Positions 18,207 to 27,112 of a stretch of DNA of 64,000 nucleotides are shown here, in pieces; position 1 is the stretch's first letter, and the number at the start of each line of letters is the position of its first letter. A program made the position numbers and the translations under genes. The stretch is from Tabrizicola sp. (GTDB taxonomy: Bacteria; Pseudomonadota; Alphaproteobacteria; Rhodobacterales; Rhodobacteraceae). The DNA is taken from positions 62,001-126,000 of the forward strand of contig NZ_JALHQD010000012.1 of the NCBI RefSeq assembly GCF_022842145.1, given 5' to 3'. Under the pieces are notes generated by a model. That model was given only the letters and a program-made list of their open reading frames with translations. It made no database searches and had not been told where the DNA came from.

Positions 18207-19850
18207 ATGCCCCTTCCTGTCACGGCGACTTTCGCCACGCGTCCGATGCTTTCCGCCGCAGCACTGAACGCCCTGGTCGCGACCTACCTCATGGCCTTGT
18301 GCAACGCGACCTTCTGGGGTCACCTCTTCCGCATCTTCGAAGGCCGGACCCTGACCGCGCTGGTTTTTGCCGGTGCCGTCTGGGCGCTGATGCTGCTGGT
18401 GATCTCGCTGCTGGCGGTGCGGAGGGCGCAGAAGCCGGTACTGGTTGCGCTGCTGCTCACGGCGGGGGTAACGTCCTATTATGTCGACGTGCTGGGCGTC
18501 GTGGTCGACCGCGACATGATCCAGAACGCGATGACCACGACCTTCGCGGAATCGAAGCATCTCGTCACGCTGCACTTCCTGGGCCATGTCGCGCTGTACG
18601 GCGTCCTGCCGGCGCTGTTGGTCCTGTGGGCCCGCATCCGTCGCGCGCCGATCAAACGCGCGCTTCTGGGCTATGGAATGGTCACGGCCCTGTCGGCGGC
18701 GCTGGTGGTCGGGCTGCTTTTCACCAACCTGAAGGCCTATTCCACCATCTTGCGCGCCGAGAAAGAGCTGATGGGCTCGGTTCAGCCCCTCGCACCGATG
18801 AGCGGGGCGCTTCGCTATGCAAAGATGATGGTCAAGTCGACCCAGATCGTGGTGCTGCCCACGGGCCGCGATGCCGGCCCCGGTCCCTACCTGGCCAACA
18901 CTGCAAAGCCTGTGCTGCTGGTCATCGTCGCTGGCGAGACCGGACGGGCGCAGAACTGGTCGCTGGACGGCTACACCCGCGACACCAACCCCGAGCTGGC
19001 CAAGCGTGATATCGTCTACTACCCGAATGCCACGAGCTGCGGCACGGCGACGGCAACTTCGCTGCCCTGCATGTTCTCGCCGTTGACGAAGGATCAGTAT
19101 TCCTACGAGGGCGGGCTGTCGAACGAGAACCTGCTGGATGTGTTGACGCACGCAGGCTTCGACGTCGACTGGTGGGACAACAACACCGGCGACAAGAACA
19201 TCGGTGACCGTTTGGCCGTCCGCCCGCGCACGATGAAACCCCAGAATGGACCGGAGTTCTGCTTTCCCGAATGCATTGACGGGGTCTTTCTGAAGGACCT
19301 GCAGACGAAGGCTGAAACGATCACCAAAAACACCATCATTGTGCTGCACCAGATCGGCAGTCACGGCCCCAGCTACTGGCTGCGCTATCCGGCGGACCGC
19401 GAGATCTTCTCTCCGGCCTGCAAGACCGAGGAGCTGACCGACTGCTCCACCGCAGAGATCGTCAATGCCTATGACAACACCATCGCCTATACCGACTGGT
19501 TTCTGGCGCAGGTGGTCGACGTTCTGGACGCTTCCGACCGGGTGACGCCCGCCATGTACTATGTCTCGGACCACGGCGAGAGCCTGGGAGAGGGTGGTTT
19601 GTACCTGCACGGCACGCCCTATTTCATGGCGCCGGAGTATCAGACGCAGGTGCCGATGGTCATCTGGATGTCCGAACGGTTCCGTGCCAGTCTGTCCGTC
19701 GATGCAGACTGCCTGAAGGCTTCGGCTGCGAACCCTGTGAGCCATGACAACATGTTTTCAACGGTGCTTGGGATGCTGGACGTGTCGACGACGGCAAAGG
19801 ATGACGGGCTGGACCTTGCCGGGGCCTGTCGTCAGGTCACGACGGGCTGA
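18207..19850 (+). CDS. eptA: lipid A phosphoethanolamine transferase (EptA family)
   Basis: A 547-aa inner-membrane enzyme that moves phosphoethanolamine from phosphatidylethanolamine to lipid A. Five N-terminal helices (to about residue 175) precede a periplasmic alkaline-phosphatase-fold domain. The nucleophile Thr lies in AGETGRAQNWSLDGY, followed by SCGTATATSLPCMFSPL, and metal-binding residues lie in SDHGESLGEGG. Paired cysteines (SCGT/LPCM, CFPEC, CKTEELTDC) match the disulfides of EptA/MCR. Downstream dgkA begins 3 nt after its stop, which suits recycling of the diacylglycerol by-product. Substrate other than lipid A (for example another glycan) is possible. Confidence 0.88.
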   Translation: MPLPVTATFATRPMLSAAALNALVATYLMALCNATFWGHLFRIFEGRTLTALVFAGAVWALMLLVISLLAVRRAQKPVLVALLLTAGVTSYYVDVLGVVVDRDMIQNAMTTTFAESKHLVTLHFLGHVALYGVLPALLVLWARIRRAPIKRALLGYGMVTALSAALVVGLLFTNLKAYSTILRAEKELMGSVQPLAPMSGALRYAKMMVKSTQIVVLPTGRDAGPGPYLANTAKPVLLVIVAGETGRAQNWSLDGYTRDTNPELAKRDIVYYPNATSCGTATATSLPCMFSPLTKDQYSYEGGLSNENLLDVLTHAGFDVDWWDNNTGDKNIGDRLAVRPRTMKPQNGPEFCFPECIDGVFLKDLQTKAETITKNTIIVLHQIGSHGPSYWLRYPADREIFSPACKTEELTDCSTAEIVNAYDNTIAYTDWFLAQVVDVLDASDRVTPAMYYVSDHGESLGEGGLYLHGTPYFMAPEYQTQVPMVIWMSERFRASLSVDADCLKASAANPVSHDNMFSTVLGMLDVSTTAKDDGLDLAGACRQVTTG

Positions 19851-19853
19851 GGG

Positions 19854-20225
19854 ATGACCGTGCAGGAAAAGCCTCCGCGCAAGTCGGGTGTGGCGCATTT
19901 CCTTGCGGCGGCCGGGTATTCGCTGGGCGGGTTGCAGCGGCTGGCGCGGGAAAGCGCGTTTCGGCAGGAGGTGGCGCTGGTCGCGGGGCTTCTGGTGCTG
20001 TTCGTGGCGTTGGGCGCATCTCTGCCCGAGATCCTTGGACTGTTGGCCATCGGCCTGGCACTGATCGCTGTCGAGGCCCTGAACACGGCGCTGGAGGTGC
20101 TGGTGGATCACCTGTCCCCCGGCTGGTCGCAGTTTGCCAAGGACGCCAAGGACCTTGGGTCGCTGGCGGTGGCCTGCACCATCGGGGCTCTGGTGATCTA
20201 TGCGGGCGTCGTGCTGATCTGGTAG
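19854..20225 (+). CDS. dgkA: diacylglycerol kinase DgkA
   Basis: A 123-aa integral membrane kinase with three transmembrane helices that turns diacylglycerol into phosphatidic acid. The family signature is present: AAGYSLGGLQRLARESAFRQE near the N-terminus, then LALIAVEALNTALEVLVDHL (Glu and Asn of the active site) and AKDLGSLAVACTI. It starts 3 nt after eptA, and EptA releases diacylglycerol, so the pair makes a transfer-and-recycle unit. Confidence 0.94.
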   Translation: MTVQEKPPRKSGVAHFLAAAGYSLGGLQRLARESAFRQEVALVAGLLVLFVALGASLPEILGLLAIGLALIAVEALNTALEVLVDHLSPGWSQFAKDAKDLGSLAVACTIGALVIYAGVVLIW

Positions 20226-20331
20226 CCCTGCAGCAGGGACATTGCCGCCATGCAGCAATGGGCCTTGGGTCTTAACCGGGATGGGCCTACCTTCCTACGC
20301 AGGGAGGAGCCTTCCGAAAGGCCCCAAGATC

Positions 20332-20487
20332 ATGTCCATCCACCCGTTTCCGCTCCGCAAACCTCAGCCTGCCGCGCCATTCGAGGCGTATTTCTCGGCT
20401 GAGCAGTTGACCCCCGCCGCACCTGTTCTGCGCCCCTTGTCGGCGCTGGAGCAGATGTATGCCTATTGGGGGTCCGACCGGGCCTGA
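20332..20487 (+). CDS. small hypothetical protein (51 aa)
   Basis: MSIHPFPLRKPQPAA... ends PLSALEQMYAYWGSDRA. It is Pro/Ala-rich with a short amphipathic C-terminus and has no transmembrane helix or known motif. An AAGGCCCC stretch precedes the ATG. Its reading frame and composition look coding, and it lies just ahead of nfuA with a hairpin repeat between. Small proteins with a similar ending seem familiar from other Rhodobacteraceae, but this is recollection, not a search. Function unknown. Confidence 0.55.
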   Translation: MSIHPFPLRKPQPAAPFEAYFSAEQLTPAAPVLRPLSALEQMYAYWGSDRA

Positions 20488-20491
20488 GCGT

Positions 20492-20515
20492 AGGGTGGGC
20501 GATACCGCCCACCCT
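20492..20515. repeat. AGGGTGGGC hairpin repeat, copy 1
   Basis: Inverted repeat AGGGTGGGC...GCCCACCCT with a short loop, preceded by GCGT. It lies just after the 51-aa gene and 87 bp before nfuA. The same hairpin occurs at 47060-47082 and 63701-63726. It is probably a transcription terminator-like repeat. Confidence 0.8.
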
Positions 20516-20601
20516 GGCCCTGCGTCCGATTTAGAACGGTTCCAGACTTGACGTTCGTGCCGCCAAGGCGCATATCCGAGTGGAATAGTCGGAGACTCCA
20601 C

Positions 20602-21165
20602 ATGTTCATCCAGACCGAATCCACGCCGAACCCCGCGACGCTGAAGTTCCTGCCCGGCCAGACCGTGCTGGAGCTTGGCACTGCCGATTTCCCGTCGGCC
20701 GAGGCAGCGGCGAAGTCCCCCCTTGCCAACCGCATCTTCGCGGCAGGCGGTGTCACGGGCGTGTTCTTCGGCACCGATTTCGTCACCGTCACCAAGGCCG
20801 AGGATGTCGACTGGGCCCATATCAAGCCGCAGATCCTGGGCGCGATCATGGAGCATTACCAGTCCGGCGCTCCGGTGATCGAAGGTGAAGGCTCGAACGG
20901 CGGCGGCCATGCCGAGCATACCGGCGAGGATGGCGACATCGTCCGCCAGATCAAGGAACTGCTCGACACCCGCGTCCGTCCGGCGGTGGCGCAGGATGGC
21001 GGCGACATCACCTTCCACGGTTTTGACCGGGGCGTTGTGTACCTGCACATGCAGGGCGCCTGCGCGGGGTGCCCGTCCTCGACCCTGACGCTGAAGATGG
21101 GAATCGAGAACCTTCTGCGGCACTACATCCCGGAAGTGCTGGAAGTCCGTCCCGTCGCCGCCTGA
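20602..21165 (+). CDS. nfuA: NfuA/NifU-type iron-sulfur cluster carrier
   Basis: A 187-aa protein with an N-terminal Nfu domain (MFIQTESTPNPATLKFLPG) and a C-terminal NifU-like domain with the cluster-binding C-x2-C (GACAGCPSSTLTLKMGIENLL). It receives or carries 4Fe-4S clusters to target proteins. The linker GEGSNGGGHAEHTGEDG is flexible. ATG at 20602 has GGAG upstream; an upstream start at 20548 would add non-conserved residues. It precedes tsaB by 7 nt. Confidence 0.93.
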   Translation: MFIQTESTPNPATLKFLPGQTVLELGTADFPSAEAAAKSPLANRIFAAGGVTGVFFGTDFVTVTKAEDVDWAHIKPQILGAIMEHYQSGAPVIEGEGSNGGGHAEHTGEDGDIVRQIKELLDTRVRPAVAQDGGDITFHGFDRGVVYLHMQGACAGCPSSTLTLKMGIENLLRHYIPEVLEVRPVAA

Positions 21166-21172
21166 GCCGGAC

Positions 21173-21793
21173 GTGCTGCTGCCGATCCTTGCTTTCGACA
21201 CCTCGGCCGCGCATTGCGCGGCCGCTTTGCTGTTGCCCGCCCCGCTGAACACCTGCCGCGTGATCCAGAGGCTGGAGCCGATGGAGAAGGGCCAGGCCGA
21301 ACGTCTGATCCCCCTGCTGGAGGAGGTGCTGGCCGAGGGCCGGATCGGTTGGTCCGACCTGAAGGCGCTGGCGGTCGGGACCGGCCCTGGCAACTTCACC
21401 GGCGTCCGCATCTCGGTCGCCGCCGCGCGTGGGCTGGCGCTTGGCCTTGGAGTCCCGGCCATCGGCGTGACGCGGCTGGAGGCGCTGGCCTTCGGGTTGC
21501 CGCGCCCGGTCATGGTGGTCGAGGACGCCCGGCGCGATCAGGTCTATGTGCAGCTGTTCACCGAAAGCGGGGCCGGTGTCGCGCATCTGGCTGACCGCGT
21601 GGTTCCGGCATGCCCCGCAACGGGCTCGGCGGCTGGAGACGGCGCGCTTGCGCCCGCCATGCCCCTTGTCGAGGCCATCGCGCGTATCGGTGCCGCGCGG
21701 GCGGCCACACCGCAGCCCCGTCCCGCCCCCTTCTACCTGCGCGGCGCGGACGCGGCCCCACCTTCCGACCCGCCCCCGGTGATCCTGCCGTGA
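21173..21793 (+). CDS. tsaB: tRNA threonylcarbamoyladenosine biosynthesis protein TsaB
   Basis: A 206-aa ASKHA-fold protein: ILAFDTSAAHCAAALL at the N-terminus, MEKGQAERLIPLLEEVL, the conserved VGTGPGNFTGVRISVAAARGLALGL, and a shorter C-terminal lobe. TsaB forms a complex with TsaD and TsaE for t6A37 modification of tRNAs reading ANN codons. The start is a GTG 7 nt after nfuA, and its end overlaps rimI by 4 nt (GTGA), the common tsaB-rimI pairing. Confidence 0.93.
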   Translation: MLLPILAFDTSAAHCAAALLLPAPLNTCRVIQRLEPMEKGQAERLIPLLEEVLAEGRIGWSDLKALAVGTGPGNFTGVRISVAAARGLALGLGVPAIGVTRLEALAFGLPRPVMVVEDARRDQVYVQLFTESGAGVAHLADRVVPACPATGSAAGDGALAPAMPLVEAIARIGAARAATPQPRPAPFYLRGADAAPPSDPPPVILP

Positions 21794-22221
21794 CGCCCGA
21801 GGCCCTTGCCGCGCTGCATGCCCGCGCCTTCCGCACTCCGGCCCCGTGGAGCGAGGCTGACTTTGCCGGCCTGCTGGACGACCCGCTGGTCTTCCTGCTG
21901 GTTGAAGGCGATGCGGGCCTTTTGCTGGGTCGCGCCGTCGCGGGCGAGGCCGAGCTTCTGACCATCGCCGTCGCCCCGGAAGCGCGTCGCCGCGGGCTGG
22001 GACGGAAACTGGTCTCGCGATTTGTCTACGAGGCTAAACTTCGGGGGGCGGAGCGGGCTTTTCTGGAGGTCGCTGCCGACAACGCCGCCGCGATCGGGCT
22101 TTACGAATCGGCCGGGTTCTCTGCCGCAGGTCGCCGACGCGGATACTACCTGACGCCCGAGGGCCACCGCGTCGACGCACTGGTTCTGGCGCGCGAATTG
22201 GCAGCTGCACATCCGCAGTGA
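21790..22221 (+). CDS. rimI: GNAT N-acetyltransferase, RimI-like
   Basis: A 143-aa GNAT protein. The acetyl-CoA-binding R/Q-x2-G-x-G/A segment is visible as EARRRGLGRKLVSRF, and motif B as FLEVAADNAAAIGLYESAGF, followed by RRRGYY. This matches RimI, which acetylates the N-terminus of ribosomal protein S18. The GTG start overlaps the tsaB stop, so it is translated by coupling. Confidence 0.9.
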   Translation: MTPEALAALHARAFRTPAPWSEADFAGLLDDPLVFLLVEGDAGLLLGRAVAGEAELLTIAVAPEARRRGLGRKLVSRFVYEAKLRGAERAFLEVAADNAAAIGLYESAGFSAAGRRRGYYLTPEGHRVDALVLARELAAAHPQ

Positions 22222-22378
22222 AGATTTTTGACCAAAGGGTAAAGGCGCCGCACCGGCAAAAAGAATCCCGCTTGACCCCCATGCGGGCTTCGTCGCTAAT
22301 CAGGCGCAGGAACCGCTCGCGACCCGGAAAGACCGGTGGACAGGGCGGCGATGAGTTTTATCAACCGGGAGAACACCG

Positions 22379-23374
22379 ATGAGCCTTTTGAAATCCCTTG
22401 CCGGGGCAACTTGTGCATTCGCGCTGCTGTCGGGCGTCGCCGCAGCCGAACCTGCGATCATCTTCGACCTTGGCGGGAAGTTCGACAAATCCTTCAACGA
22501 AGCTGCCTTCAACGGCGCGACCCGTTGGGCCGAGGAAACCGGCGGGACCTTCAAGGAACTGGAGATGCAGGACGAGGCTCAGCGCGAGCAGGCCTTGCGC
22601 CGTCTGGCCGAAGCCGGATCGAACCCGGTCGTGATGACCGGCTTCGCCTTCGGCGACGTGCTGAACAAGGTCGCCCCGGACTTCCCCGACACCAAGTTCG
22701 CGATCATCGACATGGTCGTGGATCAGCCCAACGTGAAGTCGGTCGTCTTCAACGAGCATGAAGGGTCCTACCTTGTCGGCATGATGGCCGGGCTTGCCAC
22801 CAAGACCGGCACCGTCGGCTTCATCGGCGGCATGGACATCCCGCTGATCCGCAAGTTCGGCTGCGGCTACGCCCAGGGCGTGATGGCGGCCAAGCCCGAC
22901 GCGAAGGTCGTGCTGAACATGACCGGCACCACTCCGGCAGCCTGGAACGACCCGGTCAAGGGCGCGGAACTGGCCAAGGGCCAGAAGGCCCAGGGCGCGG
23001 ACGTGATCTACGCGGCGGCAGGCGGCACAGGTGTGGGTGTCCTGCAGGCGGCGGCGGACGAGGGCATCCTGTCTATCGGCGTCGACAGCAACCAGAACTA
23101 CATGCATCCGGGCAAGGTCCTGACCTCGATGCTGAAGCGCGTCGACAACGCCGTCTACGAGGCCTTCAAGGAAGGCGAAGCCCTCGCCCCCGGCATCAAC
23201 GTGATGGGTCTGGCCAACGAAGGCGTCGGCTACGCGATGGACGAGAACAACGCCTCGCTGGTCACCCCCGAGATGCAGGCCGCCGTCGATGCCGCGGCCG
23301 AGAAGATCAAGTCGGGCGAACTCGTGGTCCACGACTACATGTCGGACAACACCTGCCCGGCCGCCACGTTCTGA
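22379..23374 (+). CDS. BMP-family ABC transporter substrate-binding lipoprotein/protein (nucleoside)
   Basis: A 331-aa periplasmic binding protein of the basic membrane protein (PnrA/TmpC) family. A signal peptide (LKSLAGATCAFALLSGVAAA) is followed by IIFDLGGKFDKSFNEAAF, the family's nucleoside-binding start, then VVFNEHEGSYLVGMMAG, GFIGGMDIPLIRKFGCGYAQG, and DVIYAAAGGTGVGVLQAA. No lipobox cysteine is obvious, so it is likely soluble. GGGAG precedes the ATG. Downstream are the ATPase, two permeases and purine nucleoside phosphorylase, pointing to purine nucleoside uptake. Confidence 0.92.
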   Translation: MSLLKSLAGATCAFALLSGVAAAEPAIIFDLGGKFDKSFNEAAFNGATRWAEETGGTFKELEMQDEAQREQALRRLAEAGSNPVVMTGFAFGDVLNKVAPDFPDTKFAIIDMVVDQPNVKSVVFNEHEGSYLVGMMAGLATKTGTVGFIGGMDIPLIRKFGCGYAQGVMAAKPDAKVVLNMTGTTPAAWNDPVKGAELAKGQKAQGADVIYAAAGGTGVGVLQAAADEGILSIGVDSNQNYMHPGKVLTSMLKRVDNAVYEAFKEGEALAPGINVMGLANEGVGYAMDENNASLVTPEMQAAVDAAAEKIKSGELVVHDYMSDNTCPAATF

Positions 23375-23396
23375 TCGGCTGACACCGATGTGAAAA

Positions 23397-23424
23397 GTGC
23401 CGCGCCAAGCCATTGGCGCGGCAC
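23397..23424 (+). terminator. hairpin between binding-protein and ATPase genes
   Basis: Perfect 12-bp stem (GTGCCGCGCCAA / TTGGCGCGGCAC) with a GCCA loop, 22 bp after the BMP gene. Only a short AT-rich stretch follows, so it may stabilise the upstream mRNA or act as a leaky terminator, making the binding protein more abundant than the transporter. Confidence 0.7.
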
Positions 23425-23496
23425 ATTTGCAAAGGGCTGCCCCTTGAAGCCGCGCGCCAGAAGCGGTGGGCACCCGGCGGAGACAGGGGAAAAAAC

Positions 23497-25041
23497 ATGG
23501 CCGATGCAGCATTCGCCATCGAGCTGAAGGGCATTTCCAAGGCCTTCGGCCCGGTCCAGGCGAACAAGGACATCAACATCGCGGTGCCCAAGGGCACGAT
23601 CCACGGGATCATCGGTGAAAATGGCGCGGGCAAGTCCACGCTGATGTCCATCCTCTATGGTTTCTACAAGGCCGATGCGGGCCAGATCTTCGTCAACGGC
23701 CAGCTTACCCCCATCCCCGACAGCCAGAGCGCCATCCGCGCCGGCATCGGAATGGTCTTCCAGCACTTCAAGCTGGTGCAGAATTTCAGCGTTCTGGAGA
23801 ACATCATCCTTGGGGTCGAGGACGGCCCGATGCTGAACGCCTCCTTGGCCAAGGCCCGGAAGGAACTGGAGCGGCTGGCCCGCGACTATGAACTGGACGT
23901 GGACCCGGACGCGCTGATCGAGGACCTGTCCGTCGGTCACCAGCAGCGGGTGGAGATCCTGAAGGCCCTGTACCGGCAGGCCGAAATCCTGATCCTGGAC
24001 GAACCCACGGGCGTGTTGACCCCGGATGAGGCCGACCACCTGTTCCGCATCCTGCGGGGCCTGAAGGACCAGGGCAAGACGGTGATCCTGATCACCCACA
24101 AGCTGCGCGAGATCATGGAGGCGACCGACAACGTCAGCGTCATGCGGCGCGGGACGATGGTCGCGACGGTGAAGACCGCCGAAACGAGCCCCGAACAGCT
24201 GGCCGAGCTGATGGTGGGCCGCAAGGTGCTGCTGGAGGTCGACAAGGGCGCGGCCCAGCCCGGTGAGGTGGTACTGTCGGTCAAGGACCTGCGTGTACGC
24301 GACGAGCACAAGGTGGAACGGCTGAAGGGCATCAGCTTCGACATCCGGGCGGGCGAGATTCTGGGGATCGCCGGGGTCGCCGGGAACGGCCAGTCCGAGC
24401 TTCTGGCTGCCCTGGGCGGGATGCAGGCGGCCACGGGCTCGGCCACGCTGAAAGGGGCGGCGCTGCCCCTGTCTGGCGCGGGCTCGGACGGGCAAAGCCG
24501 CCGCCGCGCGGGCATCGCGCATGTGCCGGAGGACCGCCACCACTATGGCCTGATCCTGGATTTCGCGGCCTGGGAGAATGTGGCTTTCGGTTATTTCAAC
24601 GAACCGGAATACCAGAAGAACGCGCTGTTCATGGACAACGACGCGATCCGGGCCGACACCGAGAAGAAGATGGCCAAGTTCGACGTCCGCCCGCCGATCC
24701 CGACCTTGCCCGCCAAAAGCTTTTCCGGCGGCAACCAGCAGAAGATCGTCGTCGCCCGCGAGATCGAGCAGAACCCGGCGCTGCTTTTGATCGGCCAGCC
24801 GACCCGCGGGGTGGACATCGGGGCCATCGAGTTCATCCACAAGCAGATCATCGCCTTGCGCGACGCAGGAGCCGCGATCCTGCTGGTCAGCGTGGAACTG
24901 GACGAGATCATGAGCCTCTCGGACCGCATCGCCGTCATGTTCGACGGACGCCTCATGGGCTTCCGTGACCCGGAAACCACCGACGAGCGCGCGCTTGGGC
25001 TGATGATGGCCGGCGTGACCGGCAAAGGGGAGGCCGCCTGA
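23497..25041 (+). CDS. nucleoside ABC transporter ATP-binding protein
   Basis: A 514-aa double-ATPase subunit, cytoplasmic. The first half has Walker A GENGAGKST, signature-like LSVGHQQRVEI and Walker B ILILDEPT. The second half has a degenerate Walker A (GVAGNGQSE), SFSGGNQQKIVVARE and LLLIGQPTRGVD. This is the YufO/RbsA-like arrangement used in BMP-family nucleoside importers. The ATG at 23497 follows AGGGGAAA; an earlier in-frame ATG at 23413 would overlap the hairpin. It overlaps the permease start by 1 nt. Confidence 0.93.
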   Translation: MADAAFAIELKGISKAFGPVQANKDINIAVPKGTIHGIIGENGAGKSTLMSILYGFYKADAGQIFVNGQLTPIPDSQSAIRAGIGMVFQHFKLVQNFSVLENIILGVEDGPMLNASLAKARKELERLARDYELDVDPDALIEDLSVGHQQRVEILKALYRQAEILILDEPTGVLTPDEADHLFRILRGLKDQGKTVILITHKLREIMEATDNVSVMRRGTMVATVKTAETSPEQLAELMVGRKVLLEVDKGAAQPGEVVLSVKDLRVRDEHKVERLKGISFDIRAGEILGIAGVAGNGQSELLAALGGMQAATGSATLKGAALPLSGAGSDGQSRRRAGIAHVPEDRHHYGLILDFAAWENVAFGYFNEPEYQKNALFMDNDAIRADTEKKMAKFDVRPPIPTLPAKSFSGGNQQKIVVAREIEQNPALLLIGQPTRGVDIGAIEFIHKQIIALRDAGAAILLVSVELDEIMSLSDRIAVMFDGRLMGFRDPETTDERALGLMMAGVTGKGEAA

Positions 25042-26141
25042 TGGACCGCTTGCCACGCTGGGCCGATGTCGCCCTTGTCCCCTTCGTCTCGCTGACCCTT
25101 GCCGCGATCATTTCGGCTCTGGTCATCATCGCCATCGGGCAGGACCCGTGGGAGGCGATCACGGTGATGGTCCAGGGTTCGGTGATGAACGCCTATGGCT
25201 GGGGCTATACCCTCTACTATGCGACCAGCTTCATCTTCACCGGGCTTGCGGTGACGGTGGCCTTCCACGCGGGTCTCTTCAACATCGGGGGCGAGGGGCA
25301 GGCGCAGTTGGGCGGGCTGGGGGTGGCGATGGCGCTGCTGTTCATTCCCTGGCCGCACTGGACGATTGCGCTGGCGGCTGCGGCCTGCGGGGCGGCGCTG
25401 TTCGGCGCGGCCTGGGCGGCGATCCCGGCCTATCTGCAGGCGAAACGCGGCAGCCATATCGTGATCACGACGATCATGTTCAACTACATCGCTGCAAGCC
25501 TGATGATCTTCATGCTGGTCGACGTGCTGCGTCCGCCGGGCAAGATGGACCCCGCGACGGCGAACTTCCCGGAAGCCGCGCATCTGCCCAGCTTCAACGA
25601 GATCCCGGGCCTGAACCTGATCTTCACCAGCGGGGTGCCTGCCAACGTCACCTTCTTCATCGCGCTGGCGATGGCGGTGGTGGTCTGGGCGCTTTTGTGG
25701 CGCACGCGGCTTGGCTACCAGATCCGCGCTTTCGGCAAGTCCGAACCCGCAGCGCGTTATGCCGGGATCAACCCGACCCGGATCATCATGATCGCGATGC
25801 TGATCTCGGGCGGGCTGGCCGGTCTGATGGCGATCAACAACGTGATGGGCGAGGCGGAGCGGCTTCTGGGCAACTCGGCGTCCGGCGCGGGTTTCATCGG
25901 CATCGCGGTGGCGCTGATGGGGCGGAACCACCCGGTCGGCGTGGTGCTGGCGGCGCTTCTGTTCGGGTTCCTGTTCCAGGGCGGGGCAGAGCTTGGCCTC
26001 TGGACCAAGATCCCGATCGAGTTGCGGACCGTGGTGCAGGGTCTGGTGATCCTGTTCACCGGCGCGCTAGACATGATGGTGCGGATGATCCTGATCCGCA
26101 TCTTCGCCGTCTTCCGTGGTCGCAAGCTGGAGGCCGCATGA
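25041..26141 (+). CDS. nucleoside ABC transporter permease 1
   Basis: A 366-aa BPD_transp_2-family permease (YufP-like) with eight or more hydrophobic segments. Typical blocks are AFHAGLFNIGGEGQAQLGGLG and IPAYLQAKRGSHIVITTIMFNYIA, then GYQIRAFGKSEPAARYAGINPTR and AVALMGRNHPVGVVLAALLFG. It forms the membrane channel with permease 2. TGATG overlap with the ATPase gene and ATGA overlap with permease 2 make this a tightly coupled operon. Confidence 0.93.
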   Translation: MDRLPRWADVALVPFVSLTLAAIISALVIIAIGQDPWEAITVMVQGSVMNAYGWGYTLYYATSFIFTGLAVTVAFHAGLFNIGGEGQAQLGGLGVAMALLFIPWPHWTIALAAAACGAALFGAAWAAIPAYLQAKRGSHIVITTIMFNYIAASLMIFMLVDVLRPPGKMDPATANFPEAAHLPSFNEIPGLNLIFTSGVPANVTFFIALAMAVVVWALLWRTRLGYQIRAFGKSEPAARYAGINPTRIIMIAMLISGGLAGLMAINNVMGEAERLLGNSASGAGFIGIAVALMGRNHPVGVVLAALLFGFLFQGGAELGLWTKIPIELRTVVQGLVILFTGALDMMVRMILIRIFAVFRGRKLEAA

Positions 26142-27109
26142 TGGATTACGCAACGCTGCTGCAACTCCTCGACTCCACCCTGCGGCTGGCGACGCCGCTG
26201 CTGCTCGCCTGCCTTGCGGGGCTTTATTCGGAACGCGCGGGCGTCTTCGATATCGGGCTGGAAGGCAAGATGCTGGTCGCGGCGATGTGCGCCGGCGCGG
26301 TGGCCTTCTACACCGGCAATGCCTGGGTCGGAGCTTTGGCCGGGATCGCCGGATCGCTGATCTTTGCGCTGATCCACGGCGTCACCTCGATTACCTTCCG
26401 GGGTAACCAGCTGATCGCCGGGGTGGCGCTGAACTTCCTGGCCTCGGGGATGACGGTGCTGGTAGCGCAGTCGCTTTTTGGCCAGGGCGGGCGGACGCCG
26501 CCCTTGGAAGGCGCGGCCCGGTTCAACCCGATCGAGCTGCCCTTTGCCGAAGCGCTGTCGGGCGTGCCACTTCTGGGTCCGCTTTACAGCGACGTCATCT
26601 CGGGCCATTCGATCCTGGTCTACGCCGCCTTCGCCATCGTCGCCCTGACCTGGTGGGTGCTCTACCGCACGCGCTATGGTCTGCGCCTGCGCGCGGTGGG
26701 CGAGAACCCGGCAGCGGTGGACACGGCAGGCGTCAGCGTTGTCGGCCTGCGCTTTTCCGCAGTGATGGTGACCGGGGTCCTTTGCGGGCTGGCCGGGGCC
26801 TACATGGCAACGGCGTTGCAGGCGGGGTTTGGCAAGGAGATGACCGCGGGGCGGGGCTATATCGCGCTGGCGGCGCTGATCTTCGCCAAGTGGCGGCCGG
26901 TGCAGGCGATGTATGCCTGCCTGCTGTTCGGCTTCTTCCAGGCCTTGGCCCTGCGCCCGGACGTGGTGCAGGCGGTCGTTCAGGTGAAGGTCCCGGTCCC
27001 GTTCCTGGACGCGCTGCCCTATATCCTGACCGTCCTTGTCCTGGCCGGCTTCGTCGGCAAGGCGATCCCGCCCCGCGCGGGGGGCGAGCCCTATGTCAAG
27101 GAACGCTGA
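26138..27109 (+). CDS. nucleoside ABC transporter permease 2
   Basis: A 323-aa YufQ-like permease with repeated hydrophobic helices. Conserved features are LACLAGLYSERAGVFDIGLEGKML, ITFRGNQLIAGVALNFLASG, and RYGLRLRAVGENPAAVDTAGVSV followed by GRGYIALAALIFAKWRP. Two ATG codons in tandem (26138 and 26141) can start it; the first gives the 4-nt ATGA overlap. It partners permease 1. Confidence 0.93.
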   Translation: MMDYATLLQLLDSTLRLATPLLLACLAGLYSERAGVFDIGLEGKMLVAAMCAGAVAFYTGNAWVGALAGIAGSLIFALIHGVTSITFRGNQLIAGVALNFLASGMTVLVAQSLFGQGGRTPPLEGAARFNPIELPFAEALSGVPLLGPLYSDVISGHSILVYAAFAIVALTWWVLYRTRYGLRLRAVGENPAAVDTAGVSVVGLRFSAVMVTGVLCGLAGAYMATALQAGFGKEMTAGRGYIALAALIFAKWRPVQAMYACLLFGFFQALALRPDVVQAVVQVKVPVPFLDALPYILTVLVLAGFVGKAIPPRAGGEPYVKER

Positions 27110-27112
27110 CGC

